Origin: Idiomarina sp. UBA6142 | GTDB taxonomy: Bacteria; Pseudomonadota; Gammaproteobacteria; Enterobacterales; Alteromonadaceae | Reading direction: 5' to 3' | DNA: 10,627 nt | NCBI GenBank assembly: GCA_002423905.1 | Contig: DIVC01000023.1 | Location: 1-10,627 of the forward strand | Part shown: one piece after another, positions 1 to 7,031 of the stretch | Layout of the letters: the number at the start of each line of letters is the position of its first letter | Position numbering within the stretch: the first letter of the stretch is position 1 | Made by a program: the position numbers and the translations under genes | The notes under the pieces: model-generated | Told to the model about the DNA's origin: nothing | The model's database searches: none | The model's input: only the letters and a program-made list of their open reading frames with translations

Positions 1-470
1 GATTCACCGAGCAATTGATATCGACCAATACCATCTACGCGGACTAATTGGGTATGTCCACCAGATACTAACAAGGCAATAAACGGAAATTCTGGGACGT
101 CATCCTCAAGCATTGGTGCCAACAGATGACCTTCCATATGATGGACGCCAAGCGCCGGAATACCCAAGCCAAAGGCTAAACTACGGCCAACGCAGGCACC
201 AACCAGCAGAGCACCCACCAAACCCGGTCCGACGGTATAGGCAATACCATCCAGCTCGCTGCTATCAAGCTGCGCTTCAGCCAACGCTTTAGCAATCAAT
301 GGCAGTATTTTGCGCACATGATCACGTGATGCCAATTCGGGTACGACGCCACCATAATCGGCATGCAGAGCAACCTGTGAATACAATTGATGGGCTAACA
401 GACCCCGCTCAGTATCGTAAATGGCGATACCAGTTTCATCGCACGATGTTTCAATACCCAATACCCGCAT
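1..470 (-). CDS. tsaD: TsaD, tRNA N6-threonylcarbamoyladenosine transferase, N-terminal part (runs off left edge)
   Basis: TsaD is the catalytic subunit that transfers the threonylcarbamoyl group from TC-AMP to A37 of ANN-decoding tRNAs, working in the cytoplasm with TsaB and TsaE. The reverse strand reads [20 protein letters not shown] from an ATG at 470, a typical TsaD N-terminus. Further in are [21 protein letters not shown], the metal-binding HHMEGH (His111 and His115, the same numbers as in E. coli), and SGGHTQLV. About 156 of roughly 340 residues are visible, and the reading frame is intact to the window edge. The start is supported by AGGAG six bases upstream. The gene lies 39 bases downstream of pilU in the same direction, so read-through from pilTU is possible. 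In many gammaproteobacteria tsaD instead lies opposite rpsU. Identification is very secure; the C-terminal half cannot be judged. Confidence 0.97.
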   Translation of the reverse strand, partial: MRVLGIETSCDETGIAIYDTERGLLAHQLYSQVALHADYGGVVPELASRDHVRKILPLIAKALAEAQLDSSELDGIAYTVGPGLVGALLVGACVGRSLAFGLGIPALGVHHMEGHLLAPMLEDDVPEFPFIALLVSGGHTQLVRVDGIGRYQLLGE

Positions 471-523
471 GCCGCTCTCCTCTCTGTTAGGCGGCTATTC
501 TACTGAGTTTTACTCGAGATCAA
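471..523 (-). promoter_or_regulatory. tsaD leader: Shine-Dalgarno and possible weak promoter
   Basis: On the reverse strand AGGAG (477-481) lies six bases before the tsaD ATG, a good ribosome-binding site. Further upstream a TAGAAT (497-502) preceded at 15 bases by TTGATC (518-523) could be a sigma-70 promoter overlapping the end of pilU. The spacing is short, so the promoter part is a guess; the ribosome-binding site is solid. Confidence 0.4.
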
Positions 524-1622
524 CAGTAGCACTGCTCAGTGCACTTGGGCCATCGTCAACAGCATCACCACTCAGTTTAATGCGCAACCGCAGATCGTTC
601 GGTGAATCAGCGTGGCGCAGGGCATTTTCGAGGGTTATTTGGTCGGTTTTATACAAATCAAAAAGCGCTTGATCGAAGGTTTGCATACCCATTTCACGTG
701 AACGCGCCATGATATCCTTAATCTCACCCATATCGTGGGTTGCAATCTTTTCGGCAACAATCGCGCTATTCAACAACACCTCAAAGGCAGCCACCCGACC
801 ACCCGATTTTTTCGGGATCAACTGTTGGGCGACAATACCGCGCAAGTTTAACGATAAATCAAACATCAGTTTGTGCACTTTATCGGCAGGTACCAGCTGA
901 GCAATACGCTCTATGGCTTGGTTGGCGTTATTCGCGTGCAGCGTGGCAACACAAAAATGCCCAGTTTCGGCAAAGGTAAGTGCATATTCCATAACTTCTT
1001 GCGAACGGATTTCACCGACCAAAATCACATCTGGGGCCTGCCGTAGCGAACTTTTCAGTGCCGCTTCAAACGATTCGGTGTCAGTACCAACTTCGCGCTG
1101 AGTTACCATGCAGCTGGCGTGTTCATGAACGAATTCAACCGGGTCTTCAATGGTAAGAATATGTCCTTTACTGTTCTGATTACGGTGTCCAATGAGCGCA
1201 GCAAGGCTGGTTGATTTACCCGTACCAGTGCCACCTACTACCAACATCAGGCCGCGCTTGCTCATAATCAAATCGACGAGGTTTTTAGGTAGCTTCAATT
1301 GCTCCACGGTTGGAATGTCAGTCACAATCCTGCGCACCACCATTCCGGCGCGCTCACGTTGCCAAAAGGCACTGACTCGAAACCGACCTATGCCCTCTCG
1401 AAAAATCGCAAAATTAGCTTCTTTATGCGTCATGTACTGGTCAAGATGGGTATCACCTAAAGCTTCTTTAACCACTGCAAGAGCTGCGCTATCACTGAGC
1501 TTTTGTTCAATCAGTGGGGTTAATTCGCCATCAATTTTTGCGCTCGGAGCTAACCGGGCCGAGATAAAAAGGTCAGATGCATTGCGCTCGACCATGGTTT
1601 GTAACAGTTTGTCTAAAATCAT
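510..1622 (-). CDS. pilU: PilU, PilT-like type IV pilus retraction ATPase
   Basis: PilU is a cytoplasmic hexameric secretion-type ATPase that assists PilT in depolymerising the type IV pilus during twitching motility. The 370-residue product has the PAS-like N-terminal domain (about 1-100), Walker A GGTGTGKST (130-138, Lys136), an Asp box around TIEDPVEF (157-164), Walker B DVILVGE (198-204, Glu204) and a His box GHFCVATLH (221-229). PilU-type features are GIGRFRVSAF near residue 77 and the late HADSPNDLRLRIKL, followed by a short acidic tail. I chose the ATG at 1622 over an in-frame GTG at 1640: GAGGA stands seven bases before the ATG, the GTG has no properly spaced site, and this start lines up the ATPase motifs residue for residue with PilT. 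The gap to pilT is 27 bases, so the two are probably co-transcribed. The GTG would add six residues. Confidence 0.95.
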   Translation of the reverse strand: MILDKLLQTMVERNASDLFISARLAPSAKIDGELTPLIEQKLSDSAALAVVKEALGDTHLDQYMTHKEANFAIFREGIGRFRVSAFWQRERAGMVVRRIVTDIPTVEQLKLPKNLVDLIMSKRGLMLVVGGTGTGKSTSLAALIGHRNQNSKGHILTIEDPVEFVHEHASCMVTQREVGTDTESFEAALKSSLRQAPDVILVGEIRSQEVMEYALTFAETGHFCVATLHANNANQAIERIAQLVPADKVHKLMFDLSLNLRGIVAQQLIPKKSGGRVAAFEVLLNSAIVAEKIATHDMGEIKDIMARSREMGMQTFDQALFDLYKTDQITLENALRHADSPNDLRLRIKLSGDAVDDGPSALSSATVDLE

Positions 1623-1629
1623 CCCAATG

Positions 1630-1634
1630 TCCTC
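1630..1634 (-). promoter_or_regulatory. pilU ribosome-binding site that decides the start
   Basis: Reverse-strand GAGGA lies seven bases before the ATG at 1622. The alternative GTG at 1640 lies upstream of this motif and has only AAGG three bases before it, which is too close. This favours the shorter PilU. Confidence 0.75.
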
Positions 1635-1649
1635 GGCCACTAGCCTTAA

Positions 1650-2687
1650 TTAAGCGAAGGTATCTTTATTCGCCGCTTTGCCCTTCGCATCCATTTTCGA
1701 CACTAAGCCCTGATTCACCAAGTTCTGCAAACATTGGTCGAGGGTTTGCATGCCGTGGGCAGCGCCGGTCTGAATTGATGAATACATTTGCGCTATTTTA
1801 TCTTCCCTGATCAGGTTCTTGATAGCTGGCGTTGCAATCATAATTTCGTGAGCTGCGATGCGCCCACCGCCAACTTTTTTGAGCAGCGTTTGTGAAATCA
1901 CCGCGCGCAGTGATTCGGACAACATCGAACGCACCATGGGCTTCTCATCACCGGGGAAGACATCAACAATCCGGTCAATGGTCTTCGGTGCAGAGGTAGT
2001 GTGTAGGGTGCCAAATACTAAGTGGCCAGTTTCTGCTGCGGTCATCGCTAAGCGAATGGTTTCCAAATCACGCATTTCGCCCACCAGAATAACGTCTGGA
2101 TCTTCCCGTAATGCCGAGCGCAGTGCATTGCTAAAGCTATGGGTATCGCGATGCACTTCACGCTGGTTAATCAAACTACGTTTATTTTGATGGACAAATT
2201 CGATCGGGTCTTCGATAGTCAAAATATGATGATGTTTATTCTCGTTGATGTAATCAATCATCGCCGCCAAGGTGGTCGACTTACCTGAGCCGGTTGGTCC
2301 GGTGACTAACACTAAACCACGTGGATTATCTGAGATAGTGCGGAAGATATCAGGTGCATTTAATTGTTCCAGCGTTAGAACGTTACTCGGGATAGTCCTT
2401 AACACCGCGCCAGCGCCACGGTTTTGCACAAACACGTTAACCCGAAAACGCGCTAAATCTGGAACTTCAAACGAGAAGTCCGCCTCTAAGTTTTGTTCGT
2501 ATTCTTTACGCTGGCGGTCGTTCATGATGTCATAGACCAGCTCTTGCACCTGTTTGTGGCTAAGCGCTGGAATATTAATTTTACGGATGTCACCATCAAC
2601 CCGTATCATAGGTGGCGAATCGGCTGACAAATGTAAATCGGACGATTTATGTTTGACCGCAAAACTGAGTAATTCGGTAATATCCAT
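1650..2687 (-). CDS. pilT: PilT, type IV pilus twitching motility retraction ATPase
   Basis: PilT is the main hexameric ATPase that retracts type IV pili, acting at the inner-membrane base of the pilus machine. The product is 345 residues, the usual length. It starts MDITELLSFAVKHKSSDLHL and carries Walker A GPTGSGKST (130-138, Lys136), an Asp box TIEDPIEF (157-164), Walker B DVILVGEMRD (198-207, Glu204) and a His box GHLVFGTLH (221-229). The PilT-specific C-terminal helix motif, AIRNLIRE in the family, is present as AIKNLIRE (288-295) and is known to be needed for retraction. The C-terminus (331-345) is lysine- and alanine-rich. The gene is first in a leftward pilT-pilU pair and diverges from yggS, the same neighbour relation that E. 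coli yggR (a PilT homologue) has to yggS. Nothing suggests inactivation. Confidence 0.97.
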   Translation of the reverse strand: MDITELLSFAVKHKSSDLHLSADSPPMIRVDGDIRKINIPALSHKQVQELVYDIMNDRQRKEYEQNLEADFSFEVPDLARFRVNVFVQNRGAGAVLRTIPSNVLTLEQLNAPDIFRTISDNPRGLVLVTGPTGSGKSTTLAAMIDYINENKHHHILTIEDPIEFVHQNKRSLINQREVHRDTHSFSNALRSALREDPDVILVGEMRDLETIRLAMTAAETGHLVFGTLHTTSAPKTIDRIVDVFPGDEKPMVRSMLSESLRAVISQTLLKKVGGGRIAAHEIMIATPAIKNLIREDKIAQMYSSIQTGAAHGMQTLDQCLQNLVNQGLVSKMDAKGKAANKDTFA

Positions 2688-2730
2688 ACGACTGCCCCAT
2701 GTGGTTGTAGTAATCAGTGAAGTCTCTTAC
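2688..2730. promoter_or_regulatory. pilT–yggS divergent intergenic region
   Basis: Only 43 bases separate the two start codons, so the promoters of at least one of these divergent units must reach into the neighbouring coding sequence. Reverse-strand GGGG about seven bases before the pilT ATG can serve as its ribosome-binding site. yggS has only a weak GTGAAG-like element upstream. I see no clear paired -35/-10 inside the gap. Confidence 0.45.
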
Positions 2731-3447
2731 ATGATAAATAGCATAGCTGAACGCTTAACAGAAGTCCGCAGTTCAATCTCACAGGCTTGTTTACACTGCC
2801 ACAGGGATGTCAATGAAGTGACCCTGGTGGCGGTAAGTAAGACCAAGCCTAGCGCCGCAATAGCCAGTGCTATAGCCGCGGGGCAACTGCATTTCGGCGA
2901 AAATTATGTGCAAGAAGCAGTACAAAAAATTCAGTACTTCGCCAATGAAAAGCAGCTCACCTGGCACTTTATTGGCCCTATCCAAAGTAATAAGACCCGC
3001 GATATAGCTGAGTATTTTACCTGGGTACATAGTGTCGACCGCAGCAAAATAGCCCAACGCCTGAATCAGCAACGGCCCACCAATATGCCGCCGCTCAACG
3101 TACTGATTCAAGTCAACATTGATGATGAGAGCAGTAAAGCGGGTGTGGCACCGGCGCAAGTCGCTGAGCTCGCAGCAGAGATTAACCAGTTACCTCATTT
3201 AAAGCTGCGTGGGCTGATGGCCATTCCGCAACCAAGCCACGACCCGCTTCAACAAGCACAAAGCTTGGCAGCGATGCAGCGGTTGTTTTTGGCCTTGAAG
3301 TCCCAATATAGTGAGTTAGATACCCTTTCGATGGGCATGAGCGACGATCTCGATAGCGCTATTGCTCATGGTGCAACCATGGTTCGCATAGGCACGGCTA
3401 TTTTTGGCCCACGCGATAGCTATGAACCGAGTAGGAGTAACGAATGA
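2731..3447 (+). CDS. yggS: YggS/PLPBP family pyridoxal 5'-phosphate homeostasis protein
   Basis: YggS proteins are cytoplasmic single-domain PLP-binding proteins with an alanine-racemase-like TIM barrel fold. They have no known enzymatic reaction and affect vitamin B6 and amino-acid balance. The 238-residue product has the PLP lysine in TLVAVSKTKP (Lys37; Lys36 in E. coli), then FGENYVQE (55-62), HFIGPIQSNKTR (79-90), LRGLMAIP (159-166), and the phosphate-binding C-terminal stretch SMGMSDDLDSAIAHG (200-214) followed by VRIGTAIFG. The reading frame stays open upstream to 2554, but that extension is antisense to pilT and unlike the family, so the ATG at 2731 (MINSIAERL) is the start even though its ribosome-binding site is weak. 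The stop overlaps the proC start (ATGA). The link with proC is very common, and loss of YggS homologues elsewhere alters amino-acid pools. Confidence 0.96.
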   Translation: MINSIAERLTEVRSSISQACLHCHRDVNEVTLVAVSKTKPSAAIASAIAAGQLHFGENYVQEAVQKIQYFANEKQLTWHFIGPIQSNKTRDIAEYFTWVHSVDRSKIAQRLNQQRPTNMPPLNVLIQVNIDDESSKAGVAPAQVAELAAEINQLPHLKLRGLMAIPQPSHDPLQQAQSLAAMQRLFLALKSQYSELDTLSMGMSDDLDSAIAHGATMVRIGTAIFGPRDSYEPSRSNE

Positions 3448-4268
3448 CACCACAACCTCGTATGATTGCCTTTATTGGCGCTGGTAATATGACGCAAAGT
3501 ATTGTCGGTGGCATGGTACAGAGCGGCTACCCAGCTAATTATATTACGGTCAGCAACCCAAGTACGGATAAGCTCGAGCGTTTACAACAGCAATTCGGCG
3601 TCAATATCACACCAAACAATATCGATGCTGTCGCTACCGCAGATGTTGTGGTCCTTGCAGTTAAGCCACAACTGATGGCAACGGTATGCGAACAGCTTAA
3701 GGCCGAGGTTCCAGACCTTGGTGATAAACTGATCATCAGCATCGCTGCAGGTATTCGCATCACCAAATATCAAGACTATTTGGGTGCTTCACGAATTATT
3801 CGGGTCATGCCCAATACGCCCAGTTTAGTCGGCCAAGGTATGACTGGTTTGGTCACTCATGCCGCGACCACCGATGCTGATCGGGATTTCGCCAGTAGCA
3901 TCTTTAATCGTGTCGGTAAAACCTTATGGGTTGACGATGAAGACCAAATAGATATTCTCTCCGCACTCGCAGGCAGTGGCCCAGCCTATTTCTTTGAATT
4001 TATGGCCAGCTTGCAAAAAGCTGCGGTCGCTCTGGGCTTTAACGCAGAACAAGCGCGTATACTAGTAAACCAAACAGCACTTGGTGCTGCGGCAATGGCT
4101 ACCGCCAGTGAGCTTGAGCTACCTGACTTACGCGCTCAGGTAACCAGCAAAGGCGGTTCTACCGCCAAAGGTATCGACGTCTATCAAGCGGCTGATATTG
4201 ATTTTATCTCTGCAGAAGCACTTCACGCTGCGGTTAAGCGTAATCAGGAAATGGCTAAACTTTTTTAA
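3444..4268 (+). CDS. proC: Pyrroline-5-carboxylate reductase ProC
   Basis: ProC catalyses the last step of proline synthesis, the NAD(P)H-dependent reduction of 1-pyrroline-5-carboxylate, in the cytoplasm. The 274-residue length is typical. An N-terminal Rossmann domain shows IAFIGAGNM (8-16) and VVVLAVKPQ (68-76), followed by IRVMPNTPS (119-127). The C-terminal dimerisation domain has the P5CR signature, with LAGSGPAYFFEFMASL (175-190) and VTSKGGSTAKG (233-243). The ATG overlaps the yggS stop by four bases and is preceded at six bases by AGGAG (3433-3437), so translation is probably coupled to yggS. The operon continues into yggT nine bases after the stop. The C-terminus AVKRNQEMAKLF looks complete. 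Confidence 0.97.
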   Translation: MTPQPRMIAFIGAGNMTQSIVGGMVQSGYPANYITVSNPSTDKLERLQQQFGVNITPNNIDAVATADVVVLAVKPQLMATVCEQLKAEVPDLGDKLIISIAAGIRITKYQDYLGASRIIRVMPNTPSLVGQGMTGLVTHAATTDADRDFASSIFNRVGKTLWVDDEDQIDILSALAGSGPAYFFEFMASLQKAAVALGFNAEQARILVNQTALGAAAMATASELELPDLRAQVTSKGGSTAKGIDVYQAADIDFISAEALHAAVKRNQEMAKLF

Positions 4269-4271
4269 GGA
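4267..4271 (+). promoter_or_regulatory. yggT ribosome-binding site that decides the start
   Basis: AAGGA overlaps the proC stop codon and lies six bases before the ATG at 4278. A TTG at 4272, in the same frame, directly abuts this motif and therefore cannot use it, so the ATG is preferred. Confidence 0.75.
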
Positions 4272-4277
4272 TTGATC

Positions 4278-4802
4278 ATGGATGCCATGAATTTTCTCAT
4301 TAACATTGTCTTTGACCTCTTTATCATTGTGGCACTGCTGCGGCTATGGCTACAGTTGGTACGAGCGGACTTTTATAATCCGGTCAGTCAATTCGTAGCG
4401 CGGGCAACCAATCCATTGGTGCAACCGATGCGTCGCGTTATACCAATGCTTGGTCAACTCGATTTGGCGAGCTTGATCCTGGCATTACTGCTGGGGGTTG
4501 CTAAAATTCTTACCTTGAGTGCGATCAATGGCTTTGCTATAGCACCGGTACAAATCGGTATATTTGCTGGCTTGAGCGTGCTCGCCCAGGCCCTTGACCT
4601 GTTATTTTGGATTGTTGTTATCCGCGCTCTATTAAGCTGGTTTAGCCGCGGCTATAACCCGATGGAAGCGATTCTACATCAGTTAACTGAGCCACTTATG
4701 GCGCCAATTCGCCGTATTTTACCGCCGATGGGCGGGCTCGACCTCTCCGCCATGCTAGTGCTTATAGCGATTATTTTTGTGCAACGTTTACTGGGGTTAT
4801 AG
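4278..4802 (+). CDS. yggT: YggT family integral membrane protein (two YGGT domains)
   Basis: YggT proteins are small inner-membrane proteins of uncertain role; homologues have been linked to osmotic tolerance in bacteria and to cell or plastid division in phototrophs. The 174-residue product has four or so hydrophobic segments (about 5-25, 62-90, 92-118, 153-172). It shows a clear internal duplication: LRLWLQLVRADFYNPVSQFV with NPLVQPMRRVIPMLGQLDL (about 21-63) matches IRALLSWFSRGYNPMEAILH with EPLMAPIRRILPPMGGLDL (about 115-155). Each copy puts an arginine-rich loop before a PxxGxLDLS/A step into the next helix. The start at 4278 is chosen from the ribosome-binding site. It lies in the yggS-proC operon, nine bases after proC and three before the next gene. 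The yggU (DUF167) gene that follows yggT in E. coli is missing. Confidence 0.93.
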   Translation: MDAMNFLINIVFDLFIIVALLRLWLQLVRADFYNPVSQFVARATNPLVQPMRRVIPMLGQLDLASLILALLLGVAKILTLSAINGFAIAPVQIGIFAGLSVLAQALDLLFWIVVIRALLSWFSRGYNPMEAILHQLTEPLMAPIRRILPPMGGLDLSAMLVLIAIIFVQRLLGL

Positions 4803-4805
4803 CCT

Positions 4806-5243
4806 ATGAAAAAAGTCACCATGCTATTGATTGCGCTAGGTTGTCTGCTGCTGAGCTCCACCAGCGCACATGCCCAGCAAGCGCTGCGATTAGGGCCATG
4901 GGAGGTCCACTACAACGCCTTTAATTCAACCTTATTACGAGCCGAAATGGCCCAGCAGTATGGGCTTGAGCGCAGTAGCACCCTAGCCACCATTAATATT
5001 ACCGTTTTAGCGGCTGACCTTGCTGGCAAGCCAGCCCAACAAGTGACTGTCAGTGGCTACAGTATGAATCCACTCAGTCAGCAACAACGCCTGCGCTTTG
5101 AGCAAATTATTGAAGGTAATGCGGTCTATTATATTGCTCAAGCACGCTTTTCCAACCTCGAAACACTGCGCTTTTTCATTACCATCGATGATGGCAAACA
5201 GCAGCAAACACTAAGGTTTCATAAAGAATTCTGGGCTAATTAA
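4806..5243 (+). CDS. DUF4426 domain-containing periplasmic protein, function unknown
   Basis: This 145-residue protein has a standard Sec signal peptide: a basic MKKVT start, a hydrophobic core (about 6-18) and a likely signal peptidase I cut after SAHA (residue 23). The mature part of about 120 residues begins QQALRLGPWEVHYNAFNSTL and looks all-beta, with repeated alternating stretches such as ATINITVLAA and ETLRFFITIDD. There is no cysteine at the cut site, so it is probably soluble in the periplasm rather than a lipoprotein. It resembles the DUF4426 family, recalled from its WEVHYNAFNSTFL-like start and its place beside proC-yggT in marine gammaproteobacteria. No reaction or partner is known. 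The ATG follows the yggT stop by three bases, with GGGG (4793-4796) as a ribosome-binding site, so it is the last gene of the operon. Only four bases separate it from the antiporter gene on the other strand. Confidence 0.85.
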   Translation: MKKVTMLLIALGCLLLSSTSAHAQQALRLGPWEVHYNAFNSTLLRAEMAQQYGLERSSTLATINITVLAADLAGKPAQQVTVSGYSMNPLSQQQRLRFEQIIEGNAVYYIAQARFSNLETLRFFITIDDGKQQQTLRFHKEFWAN

Positions 5244-5247
5244 GCAT

Positions 5248-6990
5248 TCAGGTACGGCCACCTGTCAGCAACTTAACACCCACTGTGGCGATAGCTCCCG
5301 TGTCTTCGTGGAGCTCTCGTACGGTCAATTGCACAGACCCTAAGCGCAGCTGATCGCCAACCACCACACGACGGTGAAATTTCTCGGTAAAGTAACTACT
5401 GATGGTATGTTCGGCGCTATCAGGCGGAAGTTCTCCCACCGGATAGAATGCCGCCACGGCAACTAGCGTTACCTCACCACGTAAACTAAAGTCACCAAAA
5501 AAGCTTGTGCTATTCAGCGCTTGACGTTGGCCGCCAGCTGCCAGCACCCGACTCACTTCATCAATGTGTTGGGCTTTTGCAACCACCATCACGGTATCCT
5601 GATCACTAAACTTGAGAGTGCTATTGTTCGGATACCACTCTCCCTGACGGATCACCCCGACGCATTCTACCGGCACAGACCAGCGTAATTCGTTCCAGCT
5701 ATGGTCGCAAGCCGGTGAGCGTTCGGTCATGTCAAAGGCAAATAATTCCAATGGATCATTGCTGTTAATGCGATCGAGCGGCATGCGCCCATTAGGCTCT
5801 GCACTAGGAGGTACTTCGAGCCCCAACCAACGCGCTAGACCGGCTAAAGTCCAACCCTGTAATAGCAACGAAATGAGCACCACCACAAAAGCGATGTCGA
5901 AGAATAATTGCTGGTTTTCCAAACCCATCAACCACGGATAAAGCGCGAGAATAATGGGTACTGCACCACGTAAACCGACCCAACTGATAAATACTTGATC
6001 GCGCCAAGGAAAAGCAAATGGCAATAAGCTCACCCAAACGGCAATAGGCCGCGCAATAAAAATCATCAACGCAGCAACAGTAAATGACAGCGGCAAGTGT
6101 TCAATAAGGTGAGATGGCGTCACCAACAAACCGAGAATCAGGAACATCATAATTTGGCTCAACCATGCTAAGCCATCTTGAACCTGCAAAATATGCATCA
6201 GCTGCGGTAACCTTGAGTTGCCAATAACAAACCCCATCAGGTACACGGCGAGGTAACCACTGCCGCCCGCAGCGCTGGTCAGCGCAAACACTACCACCGC
6301 CGAGGCTGCTGCTAAAAGTGGGAAGAAGCTAAACTGTACGGTTATTTTTCGGGCCAAGTAGACAAAACTACGACCGCCAAACCAACCAATCAATAAGCCC
6401 AATAATAGCTGCTGCAGCACATCAAGACTCACGGCTACAACGGAAAACTCCTGCACCGTCGCTATCATCGAGGTCATGGTCATGGTGAGTATGATAGCCA
6501 TGGGATCGTTGGTACCGGATTCAATTTCTAAGGTTGCTGCTACGCGCTGTTTAATGCGTAAATTTTGTGATTGAAAAATACTAAATACTGCAGCCGCGTC
6601 GGTGGAACTGAGAATGGCACCAATCAATAAGGCAATAGGCCACGGCATATCGAATAGCCAAACTATTGCAGCCGCGGTAATCGCGCAGGTCAGCGCCACC
6701 CCAACCGTAGCTAGACTGATGGCTGGCCACAAAGCGACCCGAAAGCGTTCTTTGTGTGTTCGCATACCGCCATCGAACAGAATAATCACTAACGCTAATG
6801 AACCGATAAAAAAAGCAGCGGTGGGACTACTAAACTGAATACCGAGAATACCCTCTTCACCGGCCAGCATGCCAATAACCAGAAAGGTCAGAAGTAATGG
6901 AGCACCCAGTCGATTGGAAACCGTGACAGCAAGAATACTGACCAGCAGTAACGCACCCATTAACAATATAATGCCGTTGATCTCAGTCAA
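5248..6990 (-). CDS. nhaP2: NhaP2/CvrA-type potassium/proton antiporter (CPA1) with C-terminal regulatory domains
   Basis: This is an inner-membrane CPA1 antiporter exchanging K+ (possibly Na+) for H+, contributing to pH and volume control. Its 580 residues match the usual length of E. coli CvrA. About 12 membrane helices fill residues 5-390. Key transport motifs are IGAILSSTDAAAVFS (123-137, Asp131), LEIESGTNDPMA (154-165, Asn161-Asp162) and SWVGLRGAVPIIL (336-348). The cytoplasmic tail has a TrkA-C-like domain (about 410-480) and a CorC/HlyC-type transporter-associated domain (about 498-575, beginning FFGDF). Translation starts at a TTG (6990): AAGGGAG lies seven bases upstream and the N-terminus then aligns with CvrA. 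The next ATG, residue 11, would cut into the first helix. The gene faces DUF4426 tail to tail and diverges from rdgB. Ion preference cannot be read from sequence. Confidence 0.94.
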   Translation of the reverse strand: MTEINGIILLMGALLLVSILAVTVSNRLGAPLLLTFLVIGMLAGEEGILGIQFSSPTAAFFIGSLALVIILFDGGMRTHKERFRVALWPAISLATVGVALTCAITAAAIVWLFDMPWPIALLIGAILSSTDAAAVFSIFQSQNLRIKQRVAATLEIESGTNDPMAIILTMTMTSMIATVQEFSVVAVSLDVLQQLLLGLLIGWFGGRSFVYLARKITVQFSFFPLLAAASAVVVFALTSAAGGSGYLAVYLMGFVIGNSRLPQLMHILQVQDGLAWLSQIMMFLILGLLVTPSHLIEHLPLSFTVAALMIFIARPIAVWVSLLPFAFPWRDQVFISWVGLRGAVPIILALYPWLMGLENQQLFFDIAFVVVLISLLLQGWTLAGLARWLGLEVPPSAEPNGRMPLDRINSNDPLELFAFDMTERSPACDHSWNELRWSVPVECVGVIRQGEWYPNNSTLKFSDQDTVMVVAKAQHIDEVSRVLAAGGQRQALNSTSFFGDFSLRGEVTLVAVAAFYPVGELPPDSAEHTISSYFTEKFHRRVVVGDQLRLGSVQLTVRELHEDTGAIATVGVKLLTGGRT

Positions 6991-6997
6991 AGTTCAA

Positions 6998-7004
6998 CTC
7001 CCTT
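6998..7004 (-). promoter_or_regulatory. Ribosome-binding site for the TTG-started nhaP2
   Basis: Reverse-strand AAGGGAG stands seven bases before the TTG at 6990. It is close to the consensus and is the main reason to accept the rare start codon. Confidence 0.7.
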
Positions 7005-7031
7005 GGTGGCGTGCGTTAATCACCGTATAAT
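7003..7031 (+). promoter_or_regulatory. Probable sigma-70 promoter of rdgB-hemW
   Basis: A perfect TATAAT (7026-7031) lies 17 bases after TTGGTG (7003-7008, matching TTG of the -35 consensus). Transcription would begin near 7038, leaving a short leader of about 25 bases before the rdgB ATG at 7063. The -35 abuts the ribosome-binding site of the divergent nhaP2. The overlapping reverse-strand TATTAT (7027-7032), with TTACCG (7051-7056) 18 bases upstream of it, might serve nhaP2, but that match is weaker. Confidence 0.65.

Noticed and set aside
505..542. Two small inverted repeats at the end of pilU (GCACTG/CAGTGC and GAGT/ACTC)
   Set aside because: Short stems without a U-run; they fall in the coding end and stop of pilU and are likely chance.
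1192..1653. A 153-codon forward frame antisense to pilU
   Set aside because: It mirrors the pilU coding frame, has no ribosome-binding site or recognisable domain, and its residues follow from the codon pattern of the real gene.
2653..2683. TTGACC-19-TAATAT as a yggS promoter
   Set aside because: The spacer is too long for confidence and the -10 has only four matches; it lies inside pilT.
510..2687. pilT/pilU pair as a recent tandem duplication
   Set aside because: The two proteins share motifs but differ through most of their length and match two separate, widespread families.
2554..2730. N-terminal extension of yggS by 59 codons
   Set aside because: It is antisense to pilT and unlike any YggS N-terminus; MINSIAERL at 2731 fits the family length and places the PLP lysine at 37.
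5249..5264. CAGGT…ACCTG inverted repeat at the end of nhaP2
   Set aside because: Only five pairs, no U-run on either strand, and it sits within codons; not convincing as a terminator.
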